DNA of 64,000 nucleotides from Ralstonia sp. A12 (GTDB lineage Bacteria > Pseudomonadota > Gammaproteobacteria > Burkholderiales > Burkholderiaceae), in NCBI RefSeq assembly GCF_000801955.1, contig NZ_JSZO01000002.1:372001-436000 (forward strand). Reading direction: 5' to 3'. The translations under genes were made by a program, and so were the position numbers. Within the stretch, counting starts at the first letter, position 1, and each line of letters opens with the position of its first letter. The notes beneath the pieces are model-generated. The model made no database searches, was not told the origin of the DNA, and saw only the letters and a list, made by a program, of their open reading frames with translations. Shown piece by piece: positions 53,233 through 59,660 of this stretch.

Positions 53233-53340
53233 TCAGAGCAGGTGCGCGAGCGCGCGTAGCGCAACACCAAACAGGGCGATGACGATCAACAGATCGATGC
53301 GCCGGCGGCCCAGCCAGCCGCGACGGTCGCGATGCAGCAT
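53233..53340 (-). CDS. Tiny basic membrane protein (35 aa)
   Basis: A 35-residue frame starting MLHRDRRGWLGRRRIDLL, then a short hydrophobic segment (IVIALFGVALRALAHLL). The start codon overlaps the stop of the upstream gene as TGATG, so translation is probably coupled. Six arginines precede the hydrophobic part, giving a positive-inside single-pass topology. It is unrecognised, and is called because of the overlap, the position in a tight operon and the clean basic-then-hydrophobic layout. Confidence 0.45.
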   Translation of the reverse strand: MLHRDRRGWLGRRRIDLLIVIALFGVALRALAHLL

Positions 53341-53648
53341 CACGCTGCCAGCGCCAAAGCGCCGTTGCGGTACCACGTACGCTCGCCGATGTCGGCCGTG
53401 TCGATGGCAGCATCGGCCAGTGCCGCTTCTTCTGCGACCGCCTGCTTGATGTCGCGCAGGAACTGGCCCAGCAGCTCACGCCCCAGCGAGGCCATGGCCG
53501 GGTCGCCCAGGTCGTTACGCAGCAGGGTGGCGGCGATGGGTGCCATGTAAATGTGTGTGTCATCCAGGCCGCGGTCAGCGCAATACATGTCGTCGGCAAT
53601 CAGGGCCTGGCAGACCAGGCGCTCCATCGGCGTGCTCGCGTTGACCAT
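53340..53648 (-). CDS. Hypothetical protein (102 aa) under phage-type promoter
   Basis: A 102-residue, mainly helical, soluble protein: MERLVCQALIADDMYCADRG, then ATLLRNDLGDPAMASLGREL and LGQFLRDIKQAVAEEAAL. GGGGAG precedes the ATG. I do not recognise the family. It is the first gene of a leftward set with the 35- and 46-residue proteins. Its promoter carries the same TTAGA-N4-TCTAA site as the repressor region, so it belongs to the phage-derived locus. Confidence 0.6.
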   Translation of the reverse strand: MVNASTPMERLVCQALIADDMYCADRGLDDTHIYMAPIAATLLRNDLGDPAMASLGRELLGQFLRDIKQAVAEEAALADAAIDTADIGERTWYRNGALALAA

Positions 53649-53676
53649 TGTGCTCCCCTCGCGCTGTTGGTCTCGA

Positions 53677-53705
53677 TATTTTAGATGTTTCTAATAAAAT
53701 GTCAA
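53677..53705 (-). promoter_or_regulatory. Promoter and operator of the small leftward operon
   Basis: Read on the minus strand: TTGACA (53705-53700), a 16-nt spacer, TAAAAT (53683-53678; 5 of 6 to TATAAT). The operator-like TTAGA-TGTT-TCTAA (53681-53694) covers the -10 region and spacer. Upstream is a further TCTAA and TTAGA pair (53711-53731). The arrangement closely matches the rightward early promoter at 54622. Confidence 0.65.
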
Positions 53706-53746
53706 GATACTTCTAAATGTTTGTGTTTAGAACGTTGCGAGCACCC

Positions 53747-53772
53747 AAAAGAAAACCCGCCGAAGCGGGTTT
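53747..53772 (-). terminator. Intrinsic terminator of the repressor gene
   Basis: On the minus strand: an 8-bp stem (AAACCCGC with GCGGGTTT, 53765-53772 and 53753-53760), a TTCG loop, followed by a T-rich run. It lies between the repressor stop and the promoter of the small leftward operon. Confidence 0.75.
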
Positions 53773-53803
53773 GCATGTGTTGGGGAAGCGGGTACGGGTG
53801 CGC

Positions 53804-54583
53804 TCAGAAATCGCCCATGCCCGACCGGTATTTGACCCGGCCAACGATGTCGATGTGCTCGAGCTGCTCAGGAGCAACCATGAACGGATCGTGTTTCTCC
53901 TTGTTGTCGCTGACCACGCGGATCGATCCGTCGGGCAGGCGGAACAGGCGCTTGACCAGCATCTCGCCACAGTAGACCAGGGCAAACACGCCGCCCCCGG
54001 TGGGGATGCGGCGGTCGGCCTTGTCGACTACGACCGTGTCGTCGTCAAACAGGCGCGGCTCCATGCTGTCGCCGCGCACCTTGACTGCCACCAGGTTCTT
54101 GGGGCTCGCATCCAGCCGGCGGATGTAGTCGGCCTGGAACGGCAGCGGCTCTTTCTCTTCAACGTGCCAGGTCTCACGGCCGTTGCCGGCGGACAGTGTC
54201 ACATCCACATGTGTGATCAGGATGGTCGACTCCGTTGGCAGTTCATCCAGGCTGTCATACGTGGTGATGGGGCGGGCAGGAAAGCCCTTGCTGTGCGCCG
54301 ATACGGGGGCGCCATCATCCACGCCGCCCACGGCGTCTGCGGCCGCCTCGGAGAACGGCGCGTCCATCGTGCGGTCTGGAAATCCCAGCTTCTTCTCCAG
54401 CCGGCGCGCAGCGATATCACCAATGCTGCGGCCGTCCTGATAGGTGCGCGACAGGAACTGGGCCACCTGTGAACGCGAGTACCCGTACTGGCGCTCGAAC
54501 TCGGCGCGATCGCCATTGACGAGGGTTTGGATCCAGTGGGCAAGCCACTGGCGGCGGTTGTCGTAGATGTCCATGGGGCGCAT
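53804..54583 (-). CDS. S24-type phage repressor
   Basis: A 259-residue repressor with a HTH-like N-terminus (RQWLAHWIQTLVNGDRAEFE, YGYSRSQVAQFLSR) and a C-terminal LexA/CI-type S24 domain. The self-cleavage Ser is in VRGDSMEPRLFDDD (Ser173) and the Lys in CGEMLVKRLFR (Lys211). This implies inactivation through RecA during DNA damage, as in lambda CI. The start is at 54583 or an in-frame ATG at 54574; neither has a clear ribosome site. It is divergent from the early genes. Confidence 0.88.
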   Translation of the reverse strand: MRPMDIYDNRRQWLAHWIQTLVNGDRAEFERQYGYSRSQVAQFLSRTYQDGRSIGDIAARRLEKKLGFPDRTMDAPFSEAAADAVGGVDDGAPVSAHSKGFPARPITTYDSLDELPTESTILITHVDVTLSAGNGRETWHVEEKEPLPFQADYIRRLDASPKNLVAVKVRGDSMEPRLFDDDTVVVDKADRRIPTGGGVFALVYCGEMLVKRLFRLPDGSIRVVSDNKEKHDPFMVAPEQLEHIDIVGRVKYRSGMGDF

Positions 54584-54621
54584 TAGAGCAAGAAATTTCT
54601 AATCCGTGGGTTAGAAGTGTC

Positions 54622-54655
54622 TTGACATCGTAGTTTAGAATAATCTAAATTACAA
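54622..54655. promoter_or_regulatory. Divergent repressor/early promoters with operator
   Basis: Rightward: TTGACA (54622-54627), an 18-nt spacer, TAAATT (54646-54651). Leftward: TTGTAA (54655-54650), a 17-nt spacer, TACGAT (54632-54627). Both overlap the palindrome TTTAGA-ATAA-TCTAAA (54634-54649). More TTAGA/TCTAA half sites flank it (54584-54614). This is the layout of a phage immunity switch in which one repressor controls both directions. Confidence 0.7.
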
Positions 54656-54752
54656 CCCATCGACCCGCCTCCAACCCGCTTCCTGGGCTGCCGGGCCGAA
54701 CCGAATCTCGTTCAATCCGCGCAGCGATGTGCGCCGACAGGAGCCTCTTCCC

Positions 54753-55040
54753 ATGACCGTCACCGAAACTTCAATGGATGCCTTTCGACGTGGCCGTACG
54801 ACGTCGACCGCCAAGCTGCAGTGCGATCGCATTGCCGACTACGTGGCCCGCGCCGGCACCGCCACGATTGCTGAGATTGCGCTGGCGCTGCGCATTGAGA
54901 AGTCCAGCGTCTCTGCCCGCCGCAGCGAGCTGATCGCGGCCAAGCGGCTGGAACTGGCCGAGGAGCGCAAGTGCAGCGCCACGGGCCGCTGGGTGCAATC
55001 CGTGCGCGTGGCGCCCGTGCAAGTGCGCCTGTTTCAGTAG
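54753..55040 (+). CDS. Small winged-helix-like phage protein (95 aa)
   Basis: A 95-residue basic protein. Residues 25-80 look like a winged helix: DRIADYVARAGTATIAEIAL, then RIEKSSVSARRSELIAAKRL as the recognition region. AGGA precedes the ATG at 54753. It is the first rightward gene after the immunity region, so it is an early regulator candidate (Cro-like in position, not in sequence). The family is unrecognised. Confidence 0.65.
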   Translation: MTVTETSMDAFRRGRTTSTAKLQCDRIADYVARAGTATIAEIALALRIEKSSVSARRSELIAAKRLELAEERKCSATGRWVQSVRVAPVQVRLFQ

Positions 55041-55177
55041 GCGCGCGTCACGTCCTTGCGTCGCTGGCAGTGAGCACAGCGACAGCCAGGGCACGACGTT
55101 CAACGATATCTACCGCTGTGATGGGCGCTGCCATCTCACGGCAATCAACAAGCACTGAACCAACGAGGAAATGGGAT

Positions 55178-55603
55178 ATGGGAATTGAAGACCGTCTGGA
55201 CAACTGGGGCCGCGTGGTGCGTGACCCGAGCTGGCAACCGCAGTACTGCGCATCGTGGGCACGCCTGGCGGTTGCCATGCGCGATGCCGATAGTGGCGCC
55301 CCACAAGCCATCGTCACCATCGACGTGAATGATGGCTGGCTGGTGGAGCGCGCGTGGCAGAAGATTGCCGACCCGGTTGCGAAGCGTCTGCTGCAGTATC
55401 ACTACGTGCATCGCATGCCTGCGGAGATGGTGTGCCGCATCCTCGTGCGCAAGTACGGCGCATCGCCGCACACGCTCAAGCACTGGAAGGTGCGTCTTGC
55501 GAAGGCGCAGTCGATCATGTCGCACGTCATTGATTCAGAGGTTGCACGCGTGCAGATGATGAAGGCCGTGCGCGCCGCTGCGGCAGTGCCGATGGTTGCC
55601 TGA
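55178..55603 (+). CDS. Q-like antitermination protein candidate
   Basis: A 141-residue protein similar in layout to phage antiterminator Q (PF06530-like): RLDNWGRVVRDPSWQP at the start, a middle core DPVAKRLLQYHYVHRMPAEM, then VCRILVRKYGASPHTLKHWK with an HTH appearance and a C-terminal helix. GAGGA lies 8 nt before the ATG. Similar proteins are encoded just before the late promoter in lambdoid phages, as here. ArpU-like sigma-region proteins are the alternative. The call is inferred from pattern and position. Confidence 0.55.
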   Translation: MGIEDRLDNWGRVVRDPSWQPQYCASWARLAVAMRDADSGAPQAIVTIDVNDGWLVERAWQKIADPVAKRLLQYHYVHRMPAEMVCRILVRKYGASPHTLKHWKVRLAKAQSIMSHVIDSEVARVQMMKAVRAAAAVPMVA

Positions 55604-55623
55604 AAATTTTTTTCGCAGACCCC

Positions 55624-55652
55624 TTGCACGGTTTATATCCCCTTCGTATTCT
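55624..55652 (+). promoter_or_regulatory. Candidate late promoter of the tail module
   Basis: TTGCAC (55624-55629), a 17-nt spacer, TATTCT (55647-55652). The match is weak at -35. Position after the Q-like gene and before terminator-like hairpins is what supports it. Confidence 0.35.
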
Positions 55653-55762
55653 GTTTCCCAGATGTTCGATTGCCCTCGCGGCGTAACCGGTTCAGACCGA
55701 GACATGCACCCCACTGGGGTGCATTGACTTACCCAGACGAAGCGAAGATGCGCTGAAGAAAT

Positions 55763-55786
55763 GCCCGCCACTGAGCGGGCTTTTTT
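55763..55786 (+). terminator. Terminator-like hairpin in the late leader
   Basis: A 6-bp stem (GCCCGC with GCGGGC), a 6-nt loop and six T. It lies upstream of the first tail gene, in the tR' position of a lambda-type late leader. Confidence 0.65.
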
Positions 55787-55930
55787 GTTTCTCCGCGTCG
55801 CTTACGTACATGCAACACCTGCCTCGATGTCACTGCACGGTGACGACCTGATCGAGGTGATCTCACTTCTTGATGCAACTCACTCGATCGATCGCGCCTC
55901 GCCGCGCGCATTGATGAAGGCGCTTGTCTT

Positions 55931-56767
55931 ATGGCAGACCTCTCTGATGTTTCCAACGCACTCGTCGCGCTCGTCACGGGTGTGGTCTATCCGAACGGCA
56001 CCAGCCAACCGTCGATCACGGGCAACCCCGTACTGGTGTATAGCGGCTGGCCCAACATGACGCAGTTGAAGACAGACCTGCAGGCCAACAAGGCGCACGT
56101 GTCGGTCTTCCCGACCAAGAGCCACCAGCGGCACAAGAGCACGGCGTTCTCTGACTGGACGGTGTCTGCACCGCCGGCCAACACGCTGGCACTGAGCCTG
56201 GCCGGGCAGACCGTCATGGTGAACGGCACCGTCAGCATGCCGCAGAACGTCGTGTTGCTCGTGGATGGGCGCGTGTATGTCTACGCCGTGCAGGCCAGCG
56301 ATACACCCGCGAGCATTGCAACGGCGGTTGCCGCACTGGTGGCGGTAGACCAGCCGGCGAGCGCGACGGGCGCGTCGATCACGATTCCGGGCGCGACCTA
56401 CATCTCGCCGCGTGTAGGGGGGATCGGCACTGTGCAGCGCGAGACGCGCCGGCAGGAGCGCACGTTCCTCATCTCCACATGGGCGAATGGCGCTGCGCCG
56501 CGCGACCTCATCACTGGCAAGGTCGATGCGGTGCTGTCGGGCCTCGTGCGCCTGACGCTGCCCGACCAGGGGGCCGCGCTGCGCTACAAGCTTGGGCTGC
56601 AGCACGATGACTCGACCAACCTGATCTACCGGCGGGACCTGCGCTATGCCGTTGAGTACGCGACCATCGTGACCGAAACGGCCTACCAGATCGCCACCGG
56701 TGTGGAGAACGTGACGGCCGGTGCGTCGATGGGCGCGCAGTTTCCCGTCCGCACGCTGGTGGAGTAA
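55931..56767 (+). CDS. Mu gp37-like tail protein
   Basis: A 278-residue protein directly before the sheath gene. It starts MADLSDVSNALVALVTGVVY, has GNPVLVYSGWPNMTQLKTDL, VSVFPTKSHQRHKSTAFSDW, and a late RRDLRYAVEYATIVTETAYQ. The order before sheath and tube matches Mu gp37, so it may be a tail-completion or terminator component. In that position Mu-like tailocins carry a similar gene. I do not recognise a named domain with certainty. Confidence 0.55.
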   Translation: MADLSDVSNALVALVTGVVYPNGTSQPSITGNPVLVYSGWPNMTQLKTDLQANKAHVSVFPTKSHQRHKSTAFSDWTVSAPPANTLALSLAGQTVMVNGTVSMPQNVVLLVDGRVYVYAVQASDTPASIATAVAALVAVDQPASATGASITIPGATYISPRVGGIGTVQRETRRQERTFLISTWANGAAPRDLITGKVDAVLSGLVRLTLPDQGAALRYKLGLQHDDSTNLIYRRDLRYAVEYATIVTETAYQIATGVENVTAGASMGAQFPVRTLVE

Positions 56768-56818
56768 GTGATGGGCTGAACAGCCCAGCGTATTTGCAGT
56801 AGCAGTTCACCAACCCGT

Positions 56819-56840
56819 GCCGCCCTCTGGGCGGCTTTTT
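56819..56840 (+). terminator. Terminator-like hairpin before the sheath gene (1)
   Basis: A 7-bp stem (GCCGCCC with GGGCGGC), a 3-nt loop and five T, followed within 10 nt by a second such hairpin. The preceding sequence GCAGTTCACCAACC recurs before the hub-gene hairpin. Confidence 0.65.
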
Positions 56841-56848
56841 CATGTGTG

Positions 56849-56871
56849 GCCGCCTTCGCGCGGCTTTTTTT
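56849..56871 (+). terminator. Terminator-like hairpin before the sheath gene (2)
   Basis: A stem GCCGC with GCGGC, a 6-nt loop and seven T, 20 nt upstream of the sheath start codon. Confidence 0.6.
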
Positions 56872-56890
56872 GTTTTCCTTGGAGGCAAGC

Positions 56891-58423
56891 ATGCCGATCG
56901 TTCAGCAGGGCAGCATCAATACCACTGCTCTCATCGTTCCGGACCTGTACGTCCAGATTGTTCCGCCGCAGGTCACCCTGCTCAATGGTGTGCCGACCAA
57001 CGTGCTCGGCGTGGTCGGTACCGCCACGTGGGGCCCAGTCAACTCGCCGACCATCATCGGCAACATGGCCATGTATGCCCAGGCATTCGGCGCGATCCAG
57101 AATCGCACGTATGACATGGGCACCGCCGTGGCCGTGGCTGTCCAGCAAGGCGCCAACAACTTCCGCTGCGTGCGCGTGACCGACGGCACCGACACCGCGG
57201 CCACCGTGATCGCACAGACCAACGGCATCACGTTCACCGCCAAGTACACGGGTTCGCTGGGCAACACCGTCACGGTGGCGCTGTCTGCAGGCTCTGCAGC
57301 CAACACGTGGAAGGTGACCGTGGCCGCGCCCGCATTGGCACCGGAAGTGTTCGACAACATTGGCGCGGGCCAGACCGGCAATGCGCTGTGGGTGGCCATC
57401 GCCAACGCCATCAACAACGGCGTGAGCGTCATGCGCGGCGCCTCGCAGATCATCACCGCTAGCGCAGGCGCCGGCACGACCGCACCGACGGCTGCCACGC
57501 TCACCCTGACGGGCGGCACCGACGGTGCGGCCACCATCAACGGTGCCGTGCTGCTCGGCCAGGACGCTGTGCCGCGCAAGGGCATGTATGCGCTGCGCAA
57601 CCAGGGCGTGTCGATCGCCATGCTGGCCGACTGCGCTGATGCCACCACGTGGCCGACGCAGGTTGCCTTCGGTCTGTCGGAAGGCATCTACATGATCGGC
57701 GTGAGCCCGAGCGGCGACACCATCGCCAACGCCGTGACCGCCAAGAGCACCGGCGGCATCGATTCGTATGCCTTCAAGCTGCTCTTCGGCGACTGGGTGT
57801 ACTGGCTCGATACCGTGAACGGCGTGACGCGCCTGGTCTCGCCGCAAGGTTTCGTGGCGGGTCTGCTGGCCAACCTGTCGCCGCAGAACAGCAGCCTGAA
57901 CAAGCAGATCTATGGTGTGGTCGGCACGCAGAAGACGTTTGCCAACCAGAGCTACAGCTCGGCCGAACTGCAGACGCTGATCCAGGCCGGCATTGATGTG
58001 GTCACCAACCCGGTGCCGGGCGGTGCCTACTTCGGTTGCCGCGCGGGTCACAACACCAGCTCGAACGCGCTCACGCAGGGTGACAACTACACGCGCATGA
58101 CCAACTACATCGCCAGCACCATCAATGCGGGCATGGGCAAGTACGTTGGCCAGTTGCAGTCGGCCACGGTGCGCGCGCAGGCCGCGGCCACGTTGTCGAA
58201 CTTCCTGAGCTCGATGGAGCAGCAGGGCATGATCGGCGCGGTCAACGGCGGTCCGGCGTACTCGGTACAGATCGATGCGAACAACAACCCGATGAACCGC
58301 GTCGCGCTGGGCTACATGCAGGCCGACGTGAAGGTGGTCTACCTGTCGGTTATCGAGAAGTTCCTGGTGAACGTGGAAGGCTCGCAAGCCACCGTGATCC
58401 GGACCTCGACCAACAACCAGTAA
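56891..58423 (+). CDS. Contractile tail sheath protein
   Basis: A 510-residue sheath subunit of the Mu gpL / P2 FI superfamily. It starts MPIVQQGSINTTALIVPDLY, has GVPTNVLGVVGTATWGPVNS and GTAVAVAVQQGANNFRCVRV in the N-terminal domain, and a C-terminal domain around NPMNRVALGYMQADVKVVYL with the end strand LVNVEGSQATVIRTS. Polymerises around the tube and contracts to drive it through the target envelope. GGAGG before the ATG at 56891. Identity as sheath is the best-supported call of the locus. Confidence 0.88.
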   Translation: MPIVQQGSINTTALIVPDLYVQIVPPQVTLLNGVPTNVLGVVGTATWGPVNSPTIIGNMAMYAQAFGAIQNRTYDMGTAVAVAVQQGANNFRCVRVTDGTDTAATVIAQTNGITFTAKYTGSLGNTVTVALSAGSAANTWKVTVAAPALAPEVFDNIGAGQTGNALWVAIANAINNGVSVMRGASQIITASAGAGTTAPTAATLTLTGGTDGAATINGAVLLGQDAVPRKGMYALRNQGVSIAMLADCADATTWPTQVAFGLSEGIYMIGVSPSGDTIANAVTAKSTGGIDSYAFKLLFGDWVYWLDTVNGVTRLVSPQGFVAGLLANLSPQNSSLNKQIYGVVGTQKTFANQSYSSAELQTLIQAGIDVVTNPVPGGAYFGCRAGHNTSSNALTQGDNYTRMTNYIASTINAGMGKYVGQLQSATVRAQAAATLSNFLSSMEQQGMIGAVNGGPAYSVQIDANNNPMNRVALGYMQADVKVVYLSVIEKFLVNVEGSQATVIRTSTNNQ

Positions 58424-58446
58424 CACGCTACTCAATCAACCCTTCG

Positions 58447-58475
58447 GCTCCGCAATGCGCGGGGCTTTTTTTTTT
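58447..58475 (+). terminator. Terminator-like hairpin between sheath and tube genes
   Basis: A 7-bp stem (GCTCCGC with GCGGGGC, one G-U pair), a 5-nt loop and ten T, ending 10 nt before the tube start codon. Confidence 0.7.
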
Positions 58476-58485
58476 GGAGAACACT

Positions 58486-58917
58486 ATGCCGATTCAAGGC
58501 TATACCGTCGGCCGCGACTACGCGCTGGTCATCCAGACTGCAGGCGGCACGCTGCAACCGAGCAAGATCACCGCTTTCAAGAGCAAGCAGGATGTGACCG
58601 ACGTGCGCGTCAAGCGCCTGGACGGCATCACCGACCACGTGCGCTTCTTCGATGGCTGGTCGGGTTCGTTTGACGTGGAGCGCCAGGATGCCACGCTCGA
58701 CAACTATTTCGCGCAACTCGAAGCGGGCTACTACGCCGGCTTCAACGAGCTGGGCGCGCAGATCTACGAAACGATCCAGGAAGCCAACGGCTCGGTCTCG
58801 CAGTTCCGCTACGACGGGGTGATGATGACGCTGGCTGACGCCGGCAACCGCGCGGGCGACGCCACTATCAAGCAATCCGTCAACTTCGTGGCCTCGCGCC
58901 GCGTCAAGGTGTCCTGA
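58486..58917 (+). CDS. Contractile tail tube protein
   Basis: A 143-residue tube subunit in Mu gpM position: MPIQGYTVGRDYALVIQTAG, then ITAFKSKQDVTDVRVKRLDG, HVRFFDGWSGSFDVERQDAT and SQFRYDGVMMTLADAGNRAG. Forms the inner tube that sheath contraction drives forward. GGAG precedes the ATG. The stop overlaps the next start by 1 nt (TGATG). Confidence 0.82.
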   Translation: MPIQGYTVGRDYALVIQTAGGTLQPSKITAFKSKQDVTDVRVKRLDGITDHVRFFDGWSGSFDVERQDATLDNYFAQLEAGYYAGFNELGAQIYETIQEANGSVSQFRYDGVMMTLADAGNRAGDATIKQSVNFVASRRVKVS

Positions 58918-59276
58918 TGACCAACGTGACCATCACTCCCTCTGAACAGATCATCAAGGCCGCCGCGAAAGAGGTGGTGGTTGATGACGCGCTCGGCCGC
59001 AAGATCACGCTGCGCAAGCCAAGTCCGCTGGGCAACCTGGACTTTGCGAAGGCCGCCGGCAGCAGCGAACTCAACATGCTGTATCTGGCGGAGGTGGCGC
59101 ACCTCAAGTTCGTCTCGGCCATCGATGGCGAACCGGTGCTCACGCCTTCCACTGAGGCACAACTGCGTGCCCTGTATCAGCGCTTGGGCGAAGAGGGTAA
59201 CGAAGCCGCGCAGCGCGGCGTGGCGGCCAGCTTCATCCAGACGGCCGAGCCGGAGTCCGAGCTAAAAAACTCCTGA
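58917..59276 (+). CDS. Tail assembly chaperone, zero-frame product
   Basis: A 119-residue protein in the position of Mu gp41: TNVTITPSEQIIKAAAKEVV, then RKITLRKPSPLGNLDFAKAA and LNMLYLAEVAHLKFVSAIDG. It binds the tape-measure protein to organise tail assembly. Its stop lies 4 nt after the slippery site A-AAA-AAC (59264-59270), allowing a -1 shifted longer form ending at 59443. Overlaps the tube gene by 1 nt. Confidence 0.82.
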   Translation: MTNVTITPSEQIIKAAAKEVVVDDALGRKITLRKPSPLGNLDFAKAAGSSELNMLYLAEVAHLKFVSAIDGEPVLTPSTEAQLRALYQRLGEEGNEAAQRGVAASFIQTAEPESELKNS

Positions 59277-59443
59277 CGAACGGCCCGTTTCACGAGGCAA
59301 TGTGGCTCGTGCATAACGGTGTGCCGTTCGACGTGGCGTTTTCTCTGGACGACACCATGCGCCAGGCGATGGCCATCAAATGCAGCGAATTTCATGGCGC
59401 GGAGTTTGACTTGAAGACGATGTCTTTCAAGGAGCGCGAATGA
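59264..59443 (+). CDS. Tail assembly chaperone, -1 frameshift extension
   Basis: From the slippery heptamer A-AAA-AAC in zero-frame register at 59264-59270, a -1 shift moves reading into a frame that is open to the TGA at 59441-59443, adding 57 codons (LLTNGPFHEAMWLVHNGVPF and so on) to give about 175 residues. This matches the programmed shift of Mu gp41 and P2 E/E' chaperones: the extension has no start codon of its own and sits right before the tape-measure region. Frequency of shifting is unknown. Confidence 0.75.
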   Translation, partial: KKLLTNGPFHEAMWLVHNGVPFDVAFSLDDTMRQAMAIKCSEFHGAEFDLKTMSFKERE

Positions 59444-59550
59444 ATCTTTCGCTTGCGGAGATGGTGCATCGCTTGGGCGGGCTGGTGGCTGCCATCGGCA
59501 CCACCCCCAGCCAAGCGGTCGTCCTGGGATTGGGCACTGGCGCGCGCTGA
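59440..59550 (+). CDS. Small tail-region ORF, frame possibly disrupted
   Basis: A 36-codon frame (MNLSLAEMVHRLGGLVAAIG, ending GLGTGAR) whose ATG overlaps the frameshift-product stop as ATGA. A second frame, one base ahead, is open from 59444 to 59626 and has coding-like composition in its second half (SSWDWALARADGVQKRVGDA). The two frames could be joined by a +1 shift at the CCCCC run (59504-59508), giving about 61 residues. So this is a real small gene, a sequencing or natural frameshift, or a second recoding site. Family unrecognised. Confidence 0.35.
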   Translation: MNLSLAEMVHRLGGLVAAIGTTPSQAVVLGLGTGAR

Positions 59551-59660
59551 CGGCGTGCAGAAGAGGGTGGGCGATGCGGTGGCGGCGGCGCTGGCGGGCC
59601 GCCCTATCGCACACGCCCACACGTGAGATCGGTGGCCTCAACAGATGAACAAGGATTCCT

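Larger units (their letters stand above)
55604..55930. other. Late leader region with hairpins
   Basis: About 327 bases between the Q-like gene and the first tail gene, with a candidate promoter (55624-55652), a perfect 9-bp hairpin at 55704-55724 (ATGCACCCC with GGGGTGCAT) and a terminator-like hairpin at 55763-55786. No gene is evident. It resembles a phage late leader with pause and terminator sites. Confidence 0.45.

Noticed and set aside
55761-56060. 99-codon rightward frame across the late leader
   Set aside because: It begins inside a terminator-like hairpin and overlaps the start of the gp37-like gene in another frame without a ribosome site.
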